64,000 nt of DNA from CAYLXP01 sp964387425 (GTDB lineage Bacteria; Verrucomicrobiota; Kiritimatiellia; UBA8416): positions 4,117 through 68,116 of the forward strand of contig CAYLXP010000005.1 in the NCBI GenBank assembly GCA_964387425.1. The letters run 5' to 3'. Every line of letters begins with the position of its first letter. Within the stretch, counting starts at the first letter, position 1. The notes under the pieces are model-generated. The model was given only the letters and a program-made list of their open reading frames with translations. It did not search any database and was not told where the DNA came from. The position numbers were made by a program, and so were the translations under genes. This document shows positions 36,024-44,766 of the stretch, piece by piece.

Positions 36024-38375
36024 TCAAGGAGCGAGGTCGGTGGCCGCCTCGGAGGCGGCGCTCCAGTCGAGCTCGGGGAGTTGTACGCCTGAGGTTGCGG
36101 CGTGGTCGGCTAGGAGTTCGGCAAGTCGTTCGCGTACGCGGACCATTGTGCGATACCGTACGAGTCGGCTCTGGGCCAGCACGACGACCTCAACGGGATC
36201 GTGGCGTTTTGGCCCCAATCCCAGGAAGCCCCTGCGTGGACGTTTCAACCCCAGGGCTCGAACAAGCGTCTCCGGGTCCATGCCGCTGACGATGGCTTCG
36301 ATGGCCGTGTCATCAGTACCCGGTTCAAAACGGATGGAGCGTTGCTGGTCCAGCTCTCCGTAGGAGACGACCAACTCGCACGTCTTCTCATCGACGTCGC
36401 GCAAAGCGATGCCAACGGCTGCACGCCGGGCAAAGGCGAGAGCTTCCTCCTGCTCCGAGACGCCGGATTCACCGGAGGCATCCGAGGCAGCCTCTTCTTC
36501 CTCTTCCGGTATCTCGGCCTGCTTCTCGCGAAGGTCGGTGGGGAGTTGCTCCGTCTCAACCTCCTGGGTTGCATCGAGCGTCTGCTCCGTGGTCATGATC
36601 TGCGCCTCGACCTCCTGCTTCAGACTCTCGTAGTGCTGGCGAAGAACTCTCTCCAGCTCGGATGCGTTTGACGGGAAGAGGCTGGCATAGACCAGGTCGC
36701 GCTTCTTCAGAAAGGCCGCATAGCGGCTGTCGACCTCTGTCCGCCATGTCTTCCTGAGCTCGGCCAACGGCACGCCCGCTTCGATAGACTGCTTAAGATC
36801 GCCTTTCCACTTGTTGGCCAGCTGGAGAATCAGGGACTTCTGCTTAGCATGGGCTTCAGCGGCAGGCGCCACGAGGGCGTTGATTCGCTCCAAGAGCTGG
36901 TCTTCAGTCTCACTCAGAATGGGGCCGTCCGGCAGGTGCGTCGCTCCCAATCCTTGCCGGTTCACCACGAAGGTGTGGGCTTTCTCCAGCGAGTCAAAAG
37001 GATGCAGCGTTTCTGTAGCCGAGAGCCAGTCCACGATCCTGTCCTCGAGGCGTTCTATATCGCTCAGTTCCAGCAGAAGCGGGGCTGACTGCTCAGATGC
37101 AATCCGGTCGCGGATCCGGTCGGCGCGCTCCGCCAGGCACGTTTCCAGCATCTTCTCAAATGCGCTGCGGCAAGCTCCATCCTTGGAGAGATGCATGACC
37201 AGGCGCGACTGAAGCGCCTCGCGATTGGCCCCCGTGATGTTGCGCGCAGCAAGATACGCCGTGGCCAGTTGCTCGCGCGCACCATCGCGGAAAGCATCCC
37301 GCAGTGCGGCCAGGCTCTTGGCACGATCACGATGTAGTCCGATGTCTGCGCGCAGCGCGGCCTCGAGATCGCTCTCTTTCGGCCAGTCACATCCTGTCTC
37401 CCTGGTGAAGGCGGCCAACGCCGATCTCTCCAGCGCCTTGGCCTTCTCCTGTGCGAACAGATCGACGCGTGTGAAAACACCGTAGACTCGAACGGCTTCA
37501 TCCCGGTTGGGGCGCTTGCGGCGTTTCTCGGTTTCCTGGCGGGCGGCGTCTGTGAGCCCGGGTGTGATGCGCTCGGAAGAGACTGGGGTCGCGGCCTCGG
37601 GCAGGCGGGCTGCAGTTTCCACGGCCTTGATCTGCGCTTCGTATTGGTCTCCGAGTCCACCCAGCACCTGTAGAGCCAGCTGACGCAGACGCGTAGTGAC
37701 TTCATCAAAGAGAGGCAGCTTGTCCAGTCCCAGCTCGCGCTGAAGCGTTGGTTCAAGCTTCAAAATATCGCTGCGCTTCAATGCACTTCCCGGCTTTAGC
37801 TTGCCCTCTGTTGCCAGATCTTCCAGCAGCGCGTCGGCACGTTCTTGTGTGGGATAGCCGACCCGCAGCGACGTTTCTCGCAGTTGCCGCTCAACGGCTC
37901 GTTTCCGAGCCCGTCTGTAGACCGGATCAGAATGACGCTCTACGATCTGCCGGACCGAGGTCTTGTAGAAGGTGTCGGGGGGCGTGCCCAGTGCGTTAAA
38001 GAGGGCGTCGCGTGTTACCGGGAGGGGGGAGTGTCCTCTTGCCGTCGTCAGCGCCTCCTCTTCGAGAGCCGCCAACGAGCGCTGGGCGCTCTCGCTGACG
38101 AGCGCGCGGCACAGGTTGGCGCTCTGCTTCGGGGCGGCATGGTTGGCGGGAGCCCCGAGCATGGCATCGTGCAGCTCGTCCTCCATGAGGATGGAGGATT
38201 TGCCTTCGGCATCTTCAACCAGTCCATCCCGTCCCTCCGCCAGGGCCTCGGCCGCACTCCGCAGCGCCAGGATCTGCTTGGCCCGGTCTTTGGGGGAACT
38301 CTCCGCGCTATGGGAGTGTGTCGCGATTGTAGTTAGCGAGATTGCCAGGATTGCGAGCATCGATCGTGGGGTCAT
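36024..38375 (-). CDS. Large secreted helical protein of unknown function (third gene of the channel operon)
   Basis: The 783-residue protein has a signal peptide (MLAILAISLTTIATHSHSAE) and otherwise a charged, Ala/Leu/Glu/Arg-rich sequence that looks largely alpha-helical and partly coiled-coil, with no domain I recognise. An acidic low-complexity stretch (EIPEEEEEAASDASGESG) lies near residue 630, before a more globular end (VSYGELDQQRSIRFEPGTDD). It starts within the stop codon of the MotB-like gene (ATGA), so it is translated with the channel proteins and probably works with them outside the inner membrane. Confidence 0.75.
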   Translation of the reverse strand: MTPRSMLAILAISLTTIATHSHSAESSPKDRAKQILALRSAAEALAEGRDGLVEDAEGKSSILMEDELHDAMLGAPANHAAPKQSANLCRALVSESAQRSLAALEEEALTTARGHSPLPVTRDALFNALGTPPDTFYKTSVRQIVERHSDPVYRRARKRAVERQLRETSLRVGYPTQERADALLEDLATEGKLKPGSALKRSDILKLEPTLQRELGLDKLPLFDEVTTRLRQLALQVLGGLGDQYEAQIKAVETAARLPEAATPVSSERITPGLTDAARQETEKRRKRPNRDEAVRVYGVFTRVDLFAQEKAKALERSALAAFTRETGCDWPKESDLEAALRADIGLHRDRAKSLAALRDAFRDGAREQLATAYLAARNITGANREALQSRLVMHLSKDGACRSAFEKMLETCLAERADRIRDRIASEQSAPLLLELSDIERLEDRIVDWLSATETLHPFDSLEKAHTFVVNRQGLGATHLPDGPILSETEDQLLERINALVAPAAEAHAKQKSLILQLANKWKGDLKQSIEAGVPLAELRKTWRTEVDSRYAAFLKKRDLVYASLFPSNASELERVLRQHYESLKQEVEAQIMTTEQTLDATQEVETEQLPTDLREKQAEIPEEEEEAASDASGESGVSEQEEALAFARRAAVGIALRDVDEKTCELVVSYGELDQQRSIRFEPGTDDTAIEAIVSGMDPETLVRALGLKRPRRGFLGLGPKRHDPVEVVVLAQSRLVRYRTMVRVRERLAELLADHAATSGVQLPELDWSAASEAATDLAP

Positions 38376-39109
38376 TGCGAGTCCTCCCCCTGGTTGCCGC
38401 TACCATACTCATTGCGAACGGACGGCAATAGCTGCACGCCGCGTGATTCCAGTTCGCCGCTGACCTGGACCATCTGCGTGGCCAGGTCCCTGTTCAGATG
38501 TTCATCGCCGGGGGGTAGCTCCGCCACACAGCGTCCGATGACACCCCATTGCAGATCCTCCACGTGCGTCTTCCACTGTCGGCAGCGTTGCTGAATGTGG
38601 CCGAGGGCGAATTCCAGGCGCTCTCCATCGAGTTCCATTTCGGGGTAGTGCTCGACGAGCTCCCGGTAGGAGAGCACAACGTCGCCCTCGCCGCCTTCCG
38701 GCACATACGTCAGTGCCTGCTCCAACAGGTTCGAGCTTAGTGCCGAGACGTCGGCGAGCGGTTGTGTATTGGAGCAGAGGTGCGCGAAGCGCTGGTCCTG
38801 CGGCCACGCGCCGTTCCACTGTACACGATCCAATGACGGAAACTCCTGGATTGCGGCATCCTGTTCCCATGCTCCTGTCACGGCATCGATTCGCATCAGG
38901 AGGTACTGCTTCCATAGATCCATCACACTCGGGCCCTGCTGGCTGGATGCCATCAGGAGACGTGTGGCGATGGCCAGGATCAGCACGAGGGGGAGGGATA
39001 TCTGGACGAGCACATCATTGGGGCTGAGCGCGAAGACCTTCTCCGGTCGCCCCTTTGCCAGCTCCTGGATGCGCTTGATGGCCTTGCGTTCTTGAGTTGG
39101 ATTAGTCAT
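38372..39109 (-). CDS. Single-pass MotB/TolR-position membrane protein without OmpA domain
   Basis: The 245-residue protein has a short basic cytoplasmic start, one membrane helix (LVQISLPLVLILAIATRLLM) immediately preceded by SPNDV, and a ~185-residue extracytoplasmic part. Position after a MotA/TolQ-like gene and the topology match MotB/TolR/ExbD proteins; the aspartate in SPND could be the ion-carrying residue but sits at the edge of the helix. No OmpA-like peptidoglycan-binding motif is visible. GAGGAG precedes the ATG inside the channel gene, and its stop overlaps the next gene. Homology to MotB is inferred mainly from context. Confidence 0.6.
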   Translation of the reverse strand: MTNPTQERKAIKRIQELAKGRPEKVFALSPNDVLVQISLPLVLILAIATRLLMASSQQGPSVMDLWKQYLLMRIDAVTGAWEQDAAIQEFPSLDRVQWNGAWPQDQRFAHLCSNTQPLADVSALSSNLLEQALTYVPEGGEGDVVLSYRELVEHYPEMELDGERLEFALGHIQQRCRQWKTHVEDLQWGVIGRCVAELPPGDEHLNRDLATQMVQVSGELESRGVQLLPSVRNEYGSGNQGEDSQ

Positions 39110-40184
39110 GGGATGCGCGCTCCTCGGCAAACGTGGAGAAAGCCTTGCGTAGCCGCGACCGTTCCTGCTTCTGCTGCCGGTTTCCTTCGCGGGCGGTTTC
39201 CCCGAGATCCTTGAGGGCTCCGATCATGACCGACTGGCCCGCCAGCTGCTCGCCGATGGCCGCCTGGACGCGGTCACCGGCGCCAACAATCGCGGTGTTC
39301 AGCGTGTTGGTATGCGCAGCTTGCTCCGTACGCAGTCCGGAGAGTTGCGTCAGGGCGTGCTCCAGCTTCTGGTCGACTCCCTCAACGGATGTCAGCCCTT
39401 CGGCACAGCGCTCCAGCGCCGTGCACATCCTGTTGACACCCTCGACAAGTTCGGCGTTCTGGGTCTCCAGGCGCTCGAGCTGCTGTGCGACCCGCTCCAG
39501 GGGGACCGGCTCAAGGCTGCGGGTGACTTCGCGAACTGTGCGGTCCATCCGGCCAAGTCCCTCGCAGAGCCGGTCGACGGTTGCTTCGAGGTCCTCGGGG
39601 AGTTCCTCGGCGATGTCGAGCGGTAGGCTCACGCAGAATAGCCACGCGAGCGGGCGGGCGGCGATGAAGGCGCCAATCAGGCCAACCAGGGAGCTCAAGA
39701 CGGCGGTTGCGGTTCCGGACAAGAGGCGCTGTACTGAGTCCTGCACGGCTTCGCCCTTGAGTCCGGTGGAAGCGAGCGCCTCGACACCGCTGCTTTGGAG
39801 CCCGATCAGTAGCCCGTAGAGTGTTCCCGTTAGCCCCAGCATAATGAGGAAGAAGGCAAAGTGCGGTGGGTAGGGACGCCAGATCAATTCCTCGTCCACG
39901 TTGGCCCAATGGCGCCCAAGCGCACGGAATCCCTGTATGGCGGGAAACACGAACATCAAGAACGGCACAAGTGTCGACACGGTGCTCAGGTCTGCGGCGC
40001 ACCGCAGTCCAAGGCTGTAGATGTTCGCCGGCAGAAAACGCGGGAGGAATGAGACGTCCGCAAAGAAGAGGCGGATGGCTTCCTCCACGTTGACGACCCA
40101 GAGCAGCAGAAAGAACAGCGACAGTGCGGTGCAGATGGTGCTGATGACAGCCAGCAGCAGAGGGAAACGTCGTTTCTCCATCAT
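39102..40184 (-). CDS. MotA/TolQ/ExbB-family ion channel-like protein
   Basis: The 360-residue protein has four hydrophobic segments, near residues 5-28, 63-85, 105-125 and 150-170. The last two carry the family pattern (FFLIMLGLTGTLYGLLIGLQ and LLSGTATAVLSSLVGLIGAF). The C-terminal ~190 residues are a long cytoplasmic helical/coiled-coil tail (LERVAQQLERLETQNAELVE and onward), longer than in TolQ or ExbB. The ATG at 40184 follows AAGGGTG. It heads a three-gene operon and lies divergent from the VTC operon. It should form the proton- or sodium-conducting stator-like part of a complex whose output is unknown. Confidence 0.75.
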   Translation of the reverse strand: MMEKRRFPLLLAVISTICTALSLFFLLLWVVNVEEAIRLFFADVSFLPRFLPANIYSLGLRCAADLSTVSTLVPFLMFVFPAIQGFRALGRHWANVDEELIWRPYPPHFAFFLIMLGLTGTLYGLLIGLQSSGVEALASTGLKGEAVQDSVQRLLSGTATAVLSSLVGLIGAFIAARPLAWLFCVSLPLDIAEELPEDLEATVDRLCEGLGRMDRTVREVTRSLEPVPLERVAQQLERLETQNAELVEGVNRMCTALERCAEGLTSVEGVDQKLEHALTQLSGLRTEQAAHTNTLNTAIVGAGDRVQAAIGEQLAGQSVMIGALKDLGETAREGNRQQKQERSRLRKAFSTFAEERASHD

Positions 40185-40414
40185 GGTTTCACCCTTCAGT
40201 GATTCCACCGCGTGGCCATGCAGGCTACGCAGCAGTTGTTAAGCAATGCCAGAGCATAGCTCACTGAACCACGTGCGAACAATCTTTTCAGGCGATTTGA
40301 CGCCGCGGGATGGATTGCTACGAGCCAGTTCGGATTCTGCGACGGGCAACGCAGAACGCCGGCTGCATGTAGGGTTTGATTGTAATGGCTTTGTTAGGGT
40401 ACAGTTTCGAGATT

Positions 40415-41224
40415 ATGAGGCGCAATATCTCGGTTGATATTCAGCTTGAGCGGCATGAAGCGAAATATGTCGTGCCATACGACGTGGCGCGGAAGGCCGT
40501 TGAGTTTGCTGCTCCATTTTGCACGCCTGATCCGCACGGCAGCGGGACACCGGCTGAATATGTGATTACGACGCTACAGCTTGATAATCACGCCTTGAGT
40601 CTGCATCGAGCCAAGGAGTGGGAGGCCTATGACCGCTTCAAGCTGAGAGTCAGGACATATGGAGATCCCGTGGGCAATGCCCCGGTGTTCATGGAGGTGA
40701 AGCAGAAAACCGGCGCCAACATCGTAAAGAGCCGCTGCCGCGTCCCGTTTGAGATATGGGGTGAGGATCTCATCCGGAATCCCGAGCAGATCATGGGAGA
40801 GTTTGATTCGGAGGCCGAGCGTGACGGTTTTCTCAAGTTCGTCAGGCTGACCCGTGAGATTGGGGCGGAGCCTTTCGCGCTGGTCAGGTACACGCGCGAG
40901 TCATATTTTGGCTGGAACGATCACTATGCACGCATTAGTGTGGACCGGCGTTTGCTGTATCAGCCGACACGCTCGTGGGATGACTGGGGGCGCAGCGGAA
41001 AGTGGCGTGCGATGGATACGACGACGGCGCAGGGCAAGGGCTTTCCGTATTCCGGCGTTGTCCTCGAGTTGAAAACGCTGGGTGATGCGCCGCTCTGGAT
41101 GATTGAGCTTGTGGAGTATCTTGGTCTTGAGCGAATGGGGAACTGCAAGTACTCAACAGCAGTGTGGCAGGAGCTGATGTTCCGGGGCGATGCTGATCGC
41201 CTGGATCGGTTTCAGGGAATATAG
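40415..41224 (+). CDS. VTC-domain protein (polyphosphate polymerase-like)
   Basis: The 269-residue protein is a single VTC domain. Residues corresponding to the catalytic tunnel of yeast Vtc4 are all present: Lys17 (ERHEAKYVV), Arg78/Arg80 (KLRVRTYG), Lys96/98 (EVKQK), Arg161 (VRYTRESYF), Glu218/Lys220 (VVLELKTL) and Lys245 (NCKYSTAV). It therefore probably binds nucleoside triphosphate and may polymerise phosphate. The start is uncertain: ATG 40385 is an alternative. A DUF4956 gene follows after 11 bases, a partner found with VTC proteins in many bacteria. Confidence 0.85.
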   Translation: MRRNISVDIQLERHEAKYVVPYDVARKAVEFAAPFCTPDPHGSGTPAEYVITTLQLDNHALSLHRAKEWEAYDRFKLRVRTYGDPVGNAPVFMEVKQKTGANIVKSRCRVPFEIWGEDLIRNPEQIMGEFDSEAERDGFLKFVRLTREIGAEPFALVRYTRESYFGWNDHYARISVDRRLLYQPTRSWDDWGRSGKWRAMDTTTAQGKGFPYSGVVLELKTLGDAPLWMIELVEYLGLERMGNCKYSTAVWQELMFRGDADRLDRFQGI

Positions 41225-41235
41225 GGAGTATAAGG

Positions 41236-41919
41236 ATGGAAGAGTTTGTTAGTGCGCTTGGTGCTGCCCGCATGCTCAATGCCGAGCAGATCATCTGCTC
41301 GCTGCTGATGAGTTTCGTGCTCTGTTCGATCTATGCGTTCATCTATCGGATCACGTTCCAGGGGCTGTCCTACTCCCGGGGATTCATCCATGCCATGATC
41401 CTGGGCGGCATGATAGTGGCCATGATGATTATGGCGATCGGCAACAACCTGGCCCGGGGCCTGGGCATCCTCGGTACACTGGCCATTGTCCGTTTCCGGA
41501 CGCCGATCCGGGATTCGCGCGACATGGTCTTCCTTTTCGTATGTCTCGGCACGGGCATAGCCTGCGGGGCGGGGACATACGAGGTGGCCGTGATTGGGAC
41601 CGTGATGATCTGCCTGGTCGCGTTGCTCCTCAACTACTCCCCCTATGCGTCACGCCGAAACTACGAGGGACTCCTGACATTCGTGGTGCCTGCCGAGGCG
41701 GGCGCCGACCGGGAGATTACCGACGTGATGCAGCTATGCTGTGCCGCGTTCCACATGATCGCCATGCGCGAGGCCGTGCAGGGGGATGCGGTGGAGTACT
41801 CCTACCAGGTGCGGTTGCTGGATCCTTCCTATCAGCAGGAGTTGATTGAGAAGCTGGCCGCCATCGAGGGTGTTGAAAACGCGCAGCTGATGATGCAGCG
41901 GACAACGGTGGAGCTGTAG
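41236..41919 (+). CDS. DUF4956 membrane protein
   Basis: The 227-residue protein has about four membrane segments in the first 135 residues (LLMSFVLCSIYAFIYRI; IHAMILGGMIVAMMIMAIGN; MVFLFVCLGTGIACGAGTY; VIGTVMICLVALLL) with the family motif GILGTLAIVRFRTPIRDSRD between them. The C-terminal ~85 residues are a soluble ACT-like beta/alpha domain. Members commonly sit beside VTC genes, and a role as the membrane partner or transporter of a VTC polymerase has been suggested by context only. HlyD starts one base after its stop. Confidence 0.87.
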   Translation: MEEFVSALGAARMLNAEQIICSLLMSFVLCSIYAFIYRITFQGLSYSRGFIHAMILGGMIVAMMIMAIGNNLARGLGILGTLAIVRFRTPIRDSRDMVFLFVCLGTGIACGAGTYEVAVIGTVMICLVALLLNYSPYASRRNYEGLLTFVVPAEAGADREITDVMQLCCAAFHMIAMREAVQGDAVEYSYQVRLLDPSYQQELIEKLAAIEGVENAQLMMQRTTVEL

Positions 41920-41920
41920 C

Positions 41921-43042
41921 ATGAGAAAATCCTATCAGCGTGCCAACATATCGAGACATCCGAGGGTCATCATGGCCCGCATAAAGCAGGGCTGGCCCGT
42001 TGTCATCTGGATCCTGGCTGCGGCGGGGGCCGCCTTTCTCTACTTCCATTCCGGCAACTTCACGAGCATGACCGGTGCCGTGGTTGCCGTTGTAGAGCCC
42101 GTTGCGCCATTGCAGACAGGGCGCCTGCTCTCCCTGGAGGTCGCCCTGGGAGACCGCGTCAAGGCGGGCGATACGATTGCTGTCATGGATGCGTCGCTGC
42201 TGGATGCGCGCCTGTCGGTCGAGGAGGCCCGCATGATTGAGGCCGAGCAGACCGTATCTGGCTTTGAGCAGGGCATGATGCGCCTGGCGCTCGATGCCGA
42301 CACGGCCCGGCATCGGGCCGAGCTTGAATTGCAGAACGTCAGAATGACGTACGAAGCGCAGCAGGCTGAACTGGCCGAGCTCAAACGCGAACTGAAGCGC
42401 CGGGAGAGTCTGCTCGCGGCGGGGCTGGATGAAGCCAGCGCGGTGGCCGAGCTGCGACCGAGGATTGCCCAGCTCAGCAAGGAGATCGAGCTGTTTCCTG
42501 CTGTTGAGGAGATTAGCCTTAAGCGCGTCGAAGGTGCGATTCGCCAGATGGACGCGTTGCGAGCGTCGCTGGAGATTGACGCCGACGCGTCCGTACTGGA
42601 GTCCATCCGGGATCGGGCCGAAGCCCAACGGGGCGTTCTACGAGCGTCCATGGAAAGACGCCTGCTGGAGAAAGACACCTATGTGCTGAAAGCCCGGCGC
42701 GATGGAATCGTCTCGCGGATCTTTGCCATGCCCGGCGATGTCATTGGGGCGGGCGATGTGATCCTGCGGTTGGTGTCAGAGACGTCCGATTCCATCGAGG
42801 GGTTCCTGCCGGAACACTACATCGCGTCCCTCCACATCGGCCAGGAGGTTAGGATCGAACGCATTTCAGGGCAGGGGACCTTCAAGGCTGCCGTAACGGC
42901 GATCGCCCCCGAGATCCAAACCTTGCCGGGGCGTGTCAGCCCGATCCGAAACCAGCCCATCCGGGGACGTCGCGTTTTGCTTTCGATTGTTGGCGAGCAT
43001 CCGCTTATTCCCGGTGAGACTGTAAGGGTGTTGGCGCGATGA
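41921..43042 (+). CDS. HlyD-family periplasmic adaptor (membrane fusion protein)
   Basis: The 373-residue protein has one N-terminal membrane helix (PVVIWILAAAGAAFLYFHSG), half of a biotinyl-lipoyl domain (GRLLSLEVALGDRVKAGDTI), a long helical hairpin (residues ~95-250), the returning lipoyl half (LKARRDGIVSRIFAMPGDVI) and a beta-barrel end. It would bridge an inner membrane component to an outer membrane channel. No ABC, RND or MFS pump is in the operon, so DUF4956 may be the inner-membrane partner (inference). One base separates it from the DUF4956 gene. Confidence 0.9.
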   Translation: MRKSYQRANISRHPRVIMARIKQGWPVVIWILAAAGAAFLYFHSGNFTSMTGAVVAVVEPVAPLQTGRLLSLEVALGDRVKAGDTIAVMDASLLDARLSVEEARMIEAEQTVSGFEQGMMRLALDADTARHRAELELQNVRMTYEAQQAELAELKRELKRRESLLAAGLDEASAVAELRPRIAQLSKEIELFPAVEEISLKRVEGAIRQMDALRASLEIDADASVLESIRDRAEAQRGVLRASMERRLLEKDTYVLKARRDGIVSRIFAMPGDVIGAGDVILRLVSETSDSIEGFLPEHYIASLHIGQEVRIERISGQGTFKAAVTAIAPEIQTLPGRVSPIRNQPIRGRRVLLSIVGEHPLIPGETVRVLAR

Positions 43043-43076
43043 GGCAGGGCAATCGCATTTCGGGAGGCGCTGAATC

Positions 43077-44606
43077 GTGAGTACCGTTTCTCCATCCCTG
43101 CGTTTGCTTCTGCTGGGCTGTGTGATGGCGATGCCCGCCCACGTCTTGTCTGACGACGACATCGTGGTTGCAGACGACGTGGTGACCGAACGCGTGGTTG
43201 ACCTTCAGACGTTGGCCGCACTGGTGATTCAAAATGATCCTGCGCTGGAAGCGTTCCGGGGAGCGATTGCCGATGCCGATTTCAGAGTTGCGGGGGCTGC
43301 GCGTGGGCGCGATCCCGAGGTTCGTCTCCGGTATGGGGAACTGAGTGGCTGGTCGGTGCCCGGTTCATACACAGAGACCTCGAGCGAGGCGATCAAGGAG
43401 GACGGCCTGCCGTTCGTCACGAGTATGCGGGAGACCACCACCAGGGTGACGCCTCACAGTACGGGCGAAACCGTCGAAGAGACGGTGACGGAGTGGGGGT
43501 ACCCGAGAAGTGAGTCTGTTGAACAGCGCAACTACGGTCGCGACGCTTATCCGGGGCGAAGCAGCTTCTCCGTCCAACTAAGGCTCTTTCCCAGCAATCC
43601 GTTCATGGAGAAGGCCGCCCGCGACCAGCAGGTTGCGGTCCGTGATGAAGCCAAGCTGGGACTGGAGACGGAGCTGCAGCGTGCGGCACTTGCCGTGGCA
43701 CGCGAGCATCGCGAGATCCAGTTCATGCTGGCCGAGCTGAAGCTGATGCGGCGCCAGGCCAAACTGCTCACCGATGACCTCAAGGGTCTATCCGAGCTGA
43801 AGGCGGCTTTTGCCATCAGCCCCGTGGACTATCACAAGCGGCGCACGGAAGCGTTGATCTACCTCTCCCGGCTGAACGAGCTCAAGGGGGCGATTGGCGA
43901 TGCATCGGCCCGGCTCAAGGCCCGGGCCACGCTTGGCGAGAGCGACCGCATTGCGTTTGCCGGCAACCTTTATCCGCCCGGTGTGAATTTCGGACTTCTT
44001 GACCAGGATCGGCTGGTCGAGTTGGCGATGAAGCGCAATCCTGACCTGGGCTCAGTACGCGTCGCCAAGTCGAGCGTGGACAGTGACATCCGTGCGCACC
44101 GGGCTGAGAGCATTCCGTGGCTATCATCGGTATCGGTCAATGTTGGTGGCGACGACTCCGATAATGGTCAGACCCGGGATGAGTGGGGCGTCTATGCCGG
44201 CGTTAACCTCCCGGTTGGCGCGTGGCTTGATGGCAAATCGCGGCAAGCGCTCGAGTCGCGACGCAAGAGTCTTGACCGGCAGGAGCTTGCGACGCGTTTG
44301 CAGCTCGAGTTCGCCGTCCGCGGTCTCTGCCAATCCATCGTGTCGGCCCAGTCCGACTGGGATGCCTACGCTGACGGTGCGCGGGCGACTAAGAGCGGCA
44401 TCACGCAGCAGATGGAGTCCATCGTGGGCAATGACCTTACGACACGACGAATGCAGTTGGGCCTGAACGAATCACTCATCGAGATCGAGGAGCAGCGCAT
44501 CAGGCTGGCACACCGGTTGAGCCTGCTGCTGTTCGATCTGTGCGACACCATCGGCTGCGACCTGGACCTTGTGCTGGCGACGGGCATGGCGGGTGCTTCG
44601 GAGTAG
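43077..44606 (+). CDS. TolC-family outer membrane channel protein
   Basis: The 509-residue protein has a signal peptide (LRLLLLGCVMAMPAHVLS) and the long-helix/beta-barrel pattern of outer membrane efflux proteins: LQTLAALVIQNDPALEAFRG at the start of the first repeat, ARDQQVAVRDEAKLGLETEL, and a second repeat beginning RLVELAMKRNPDLGSVRVAK. The start is GTG preceded by GGGAGG. As the last gene of the VTC-DUF4956-HlyD operon it would complete a trans-envelope conduit. A hairpin repeat follows at 44661. Confidence 0.87.
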   Translation: MSTVSPSLRLLLLGCVMAMPAHVLSDDDIVVADDVVTERVVDLQTLAALVIQNDPALEAFRGAIADADFRVAGAARGRDPEVRLRYGELSGWSVPGSYTETSSEAIKEDGLPFVTSMRETTTRVTPHSTGETVEETVTEWGYPRSESVEQRNYGRDAYPGRSSFSVQLRLFPSNPFMEKAARDQQVAVRDEAKLGLETELQRAALAVAREHREIQFMLAELKLMRRQAKLLTDDLKGLSELKAAFAISPVDYHKRRTEALIYLSRLNELKGAIGDASARLKARATLGESDRIAFAGNLYPPGVNFGLLDQDRLVELAMKRNPDLGSVRVAKSSVDSDIRAHRAESIPWLSSVSVNVGGDDSDNGQTRDEWGVYAGVNLPVGAWLDGKSRQALESRRKSLDRQELATRLQLEFAVRGLCQSIVSAQSDWDAYADGARATKSGITQQMESIVGNDLTTRRMQLGLNESLIEIEEQRIRLAHRLSLLLFDLCDTIGCDLDLVLATGMAGASE

Positions 44607-44660
44607 TTCAATCCCTGCGGCGTGTCTTCGCCTGGCCATTCAGGGATGACACATGGGGTT

Positions 44661-44760
44661 GAACGAACATCGAACATCGAACGTCCAACACTGAACGTCG
44701 AAGTTGGGAGTCTCTCCCTTCAATGTTCTGTGTTCAATGTTCGATGTTGGACGTTCGGCC
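44661..44760. repeat. Long imperfect hairpin of GAACATCGAAC units, copy 2
   Basis: The left arm (GAACATCGAACATCGAACGTC and onward) and right arm (CAATGTTCTGTGTTCAATGTT to GGACGTTCGGCC) are inverted copies. The right arm read on the other strand closely matches the left arm of 6003-6102. It lies between the convergent TolC-like and ABC permease genes, six bases from the latter's stop. Confidence 0.65.
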
Positions 44761-44766
44761 TAGCTA

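Noticed and set aside
36024..40184. Zorya-type phage defence (ZorA/ZorB)
   Set aside because: The channel protein has a MotA-like core and long tail, but the partner lacks an OmpA domain, and no ZorC/D/E nuclease or helicase is present.
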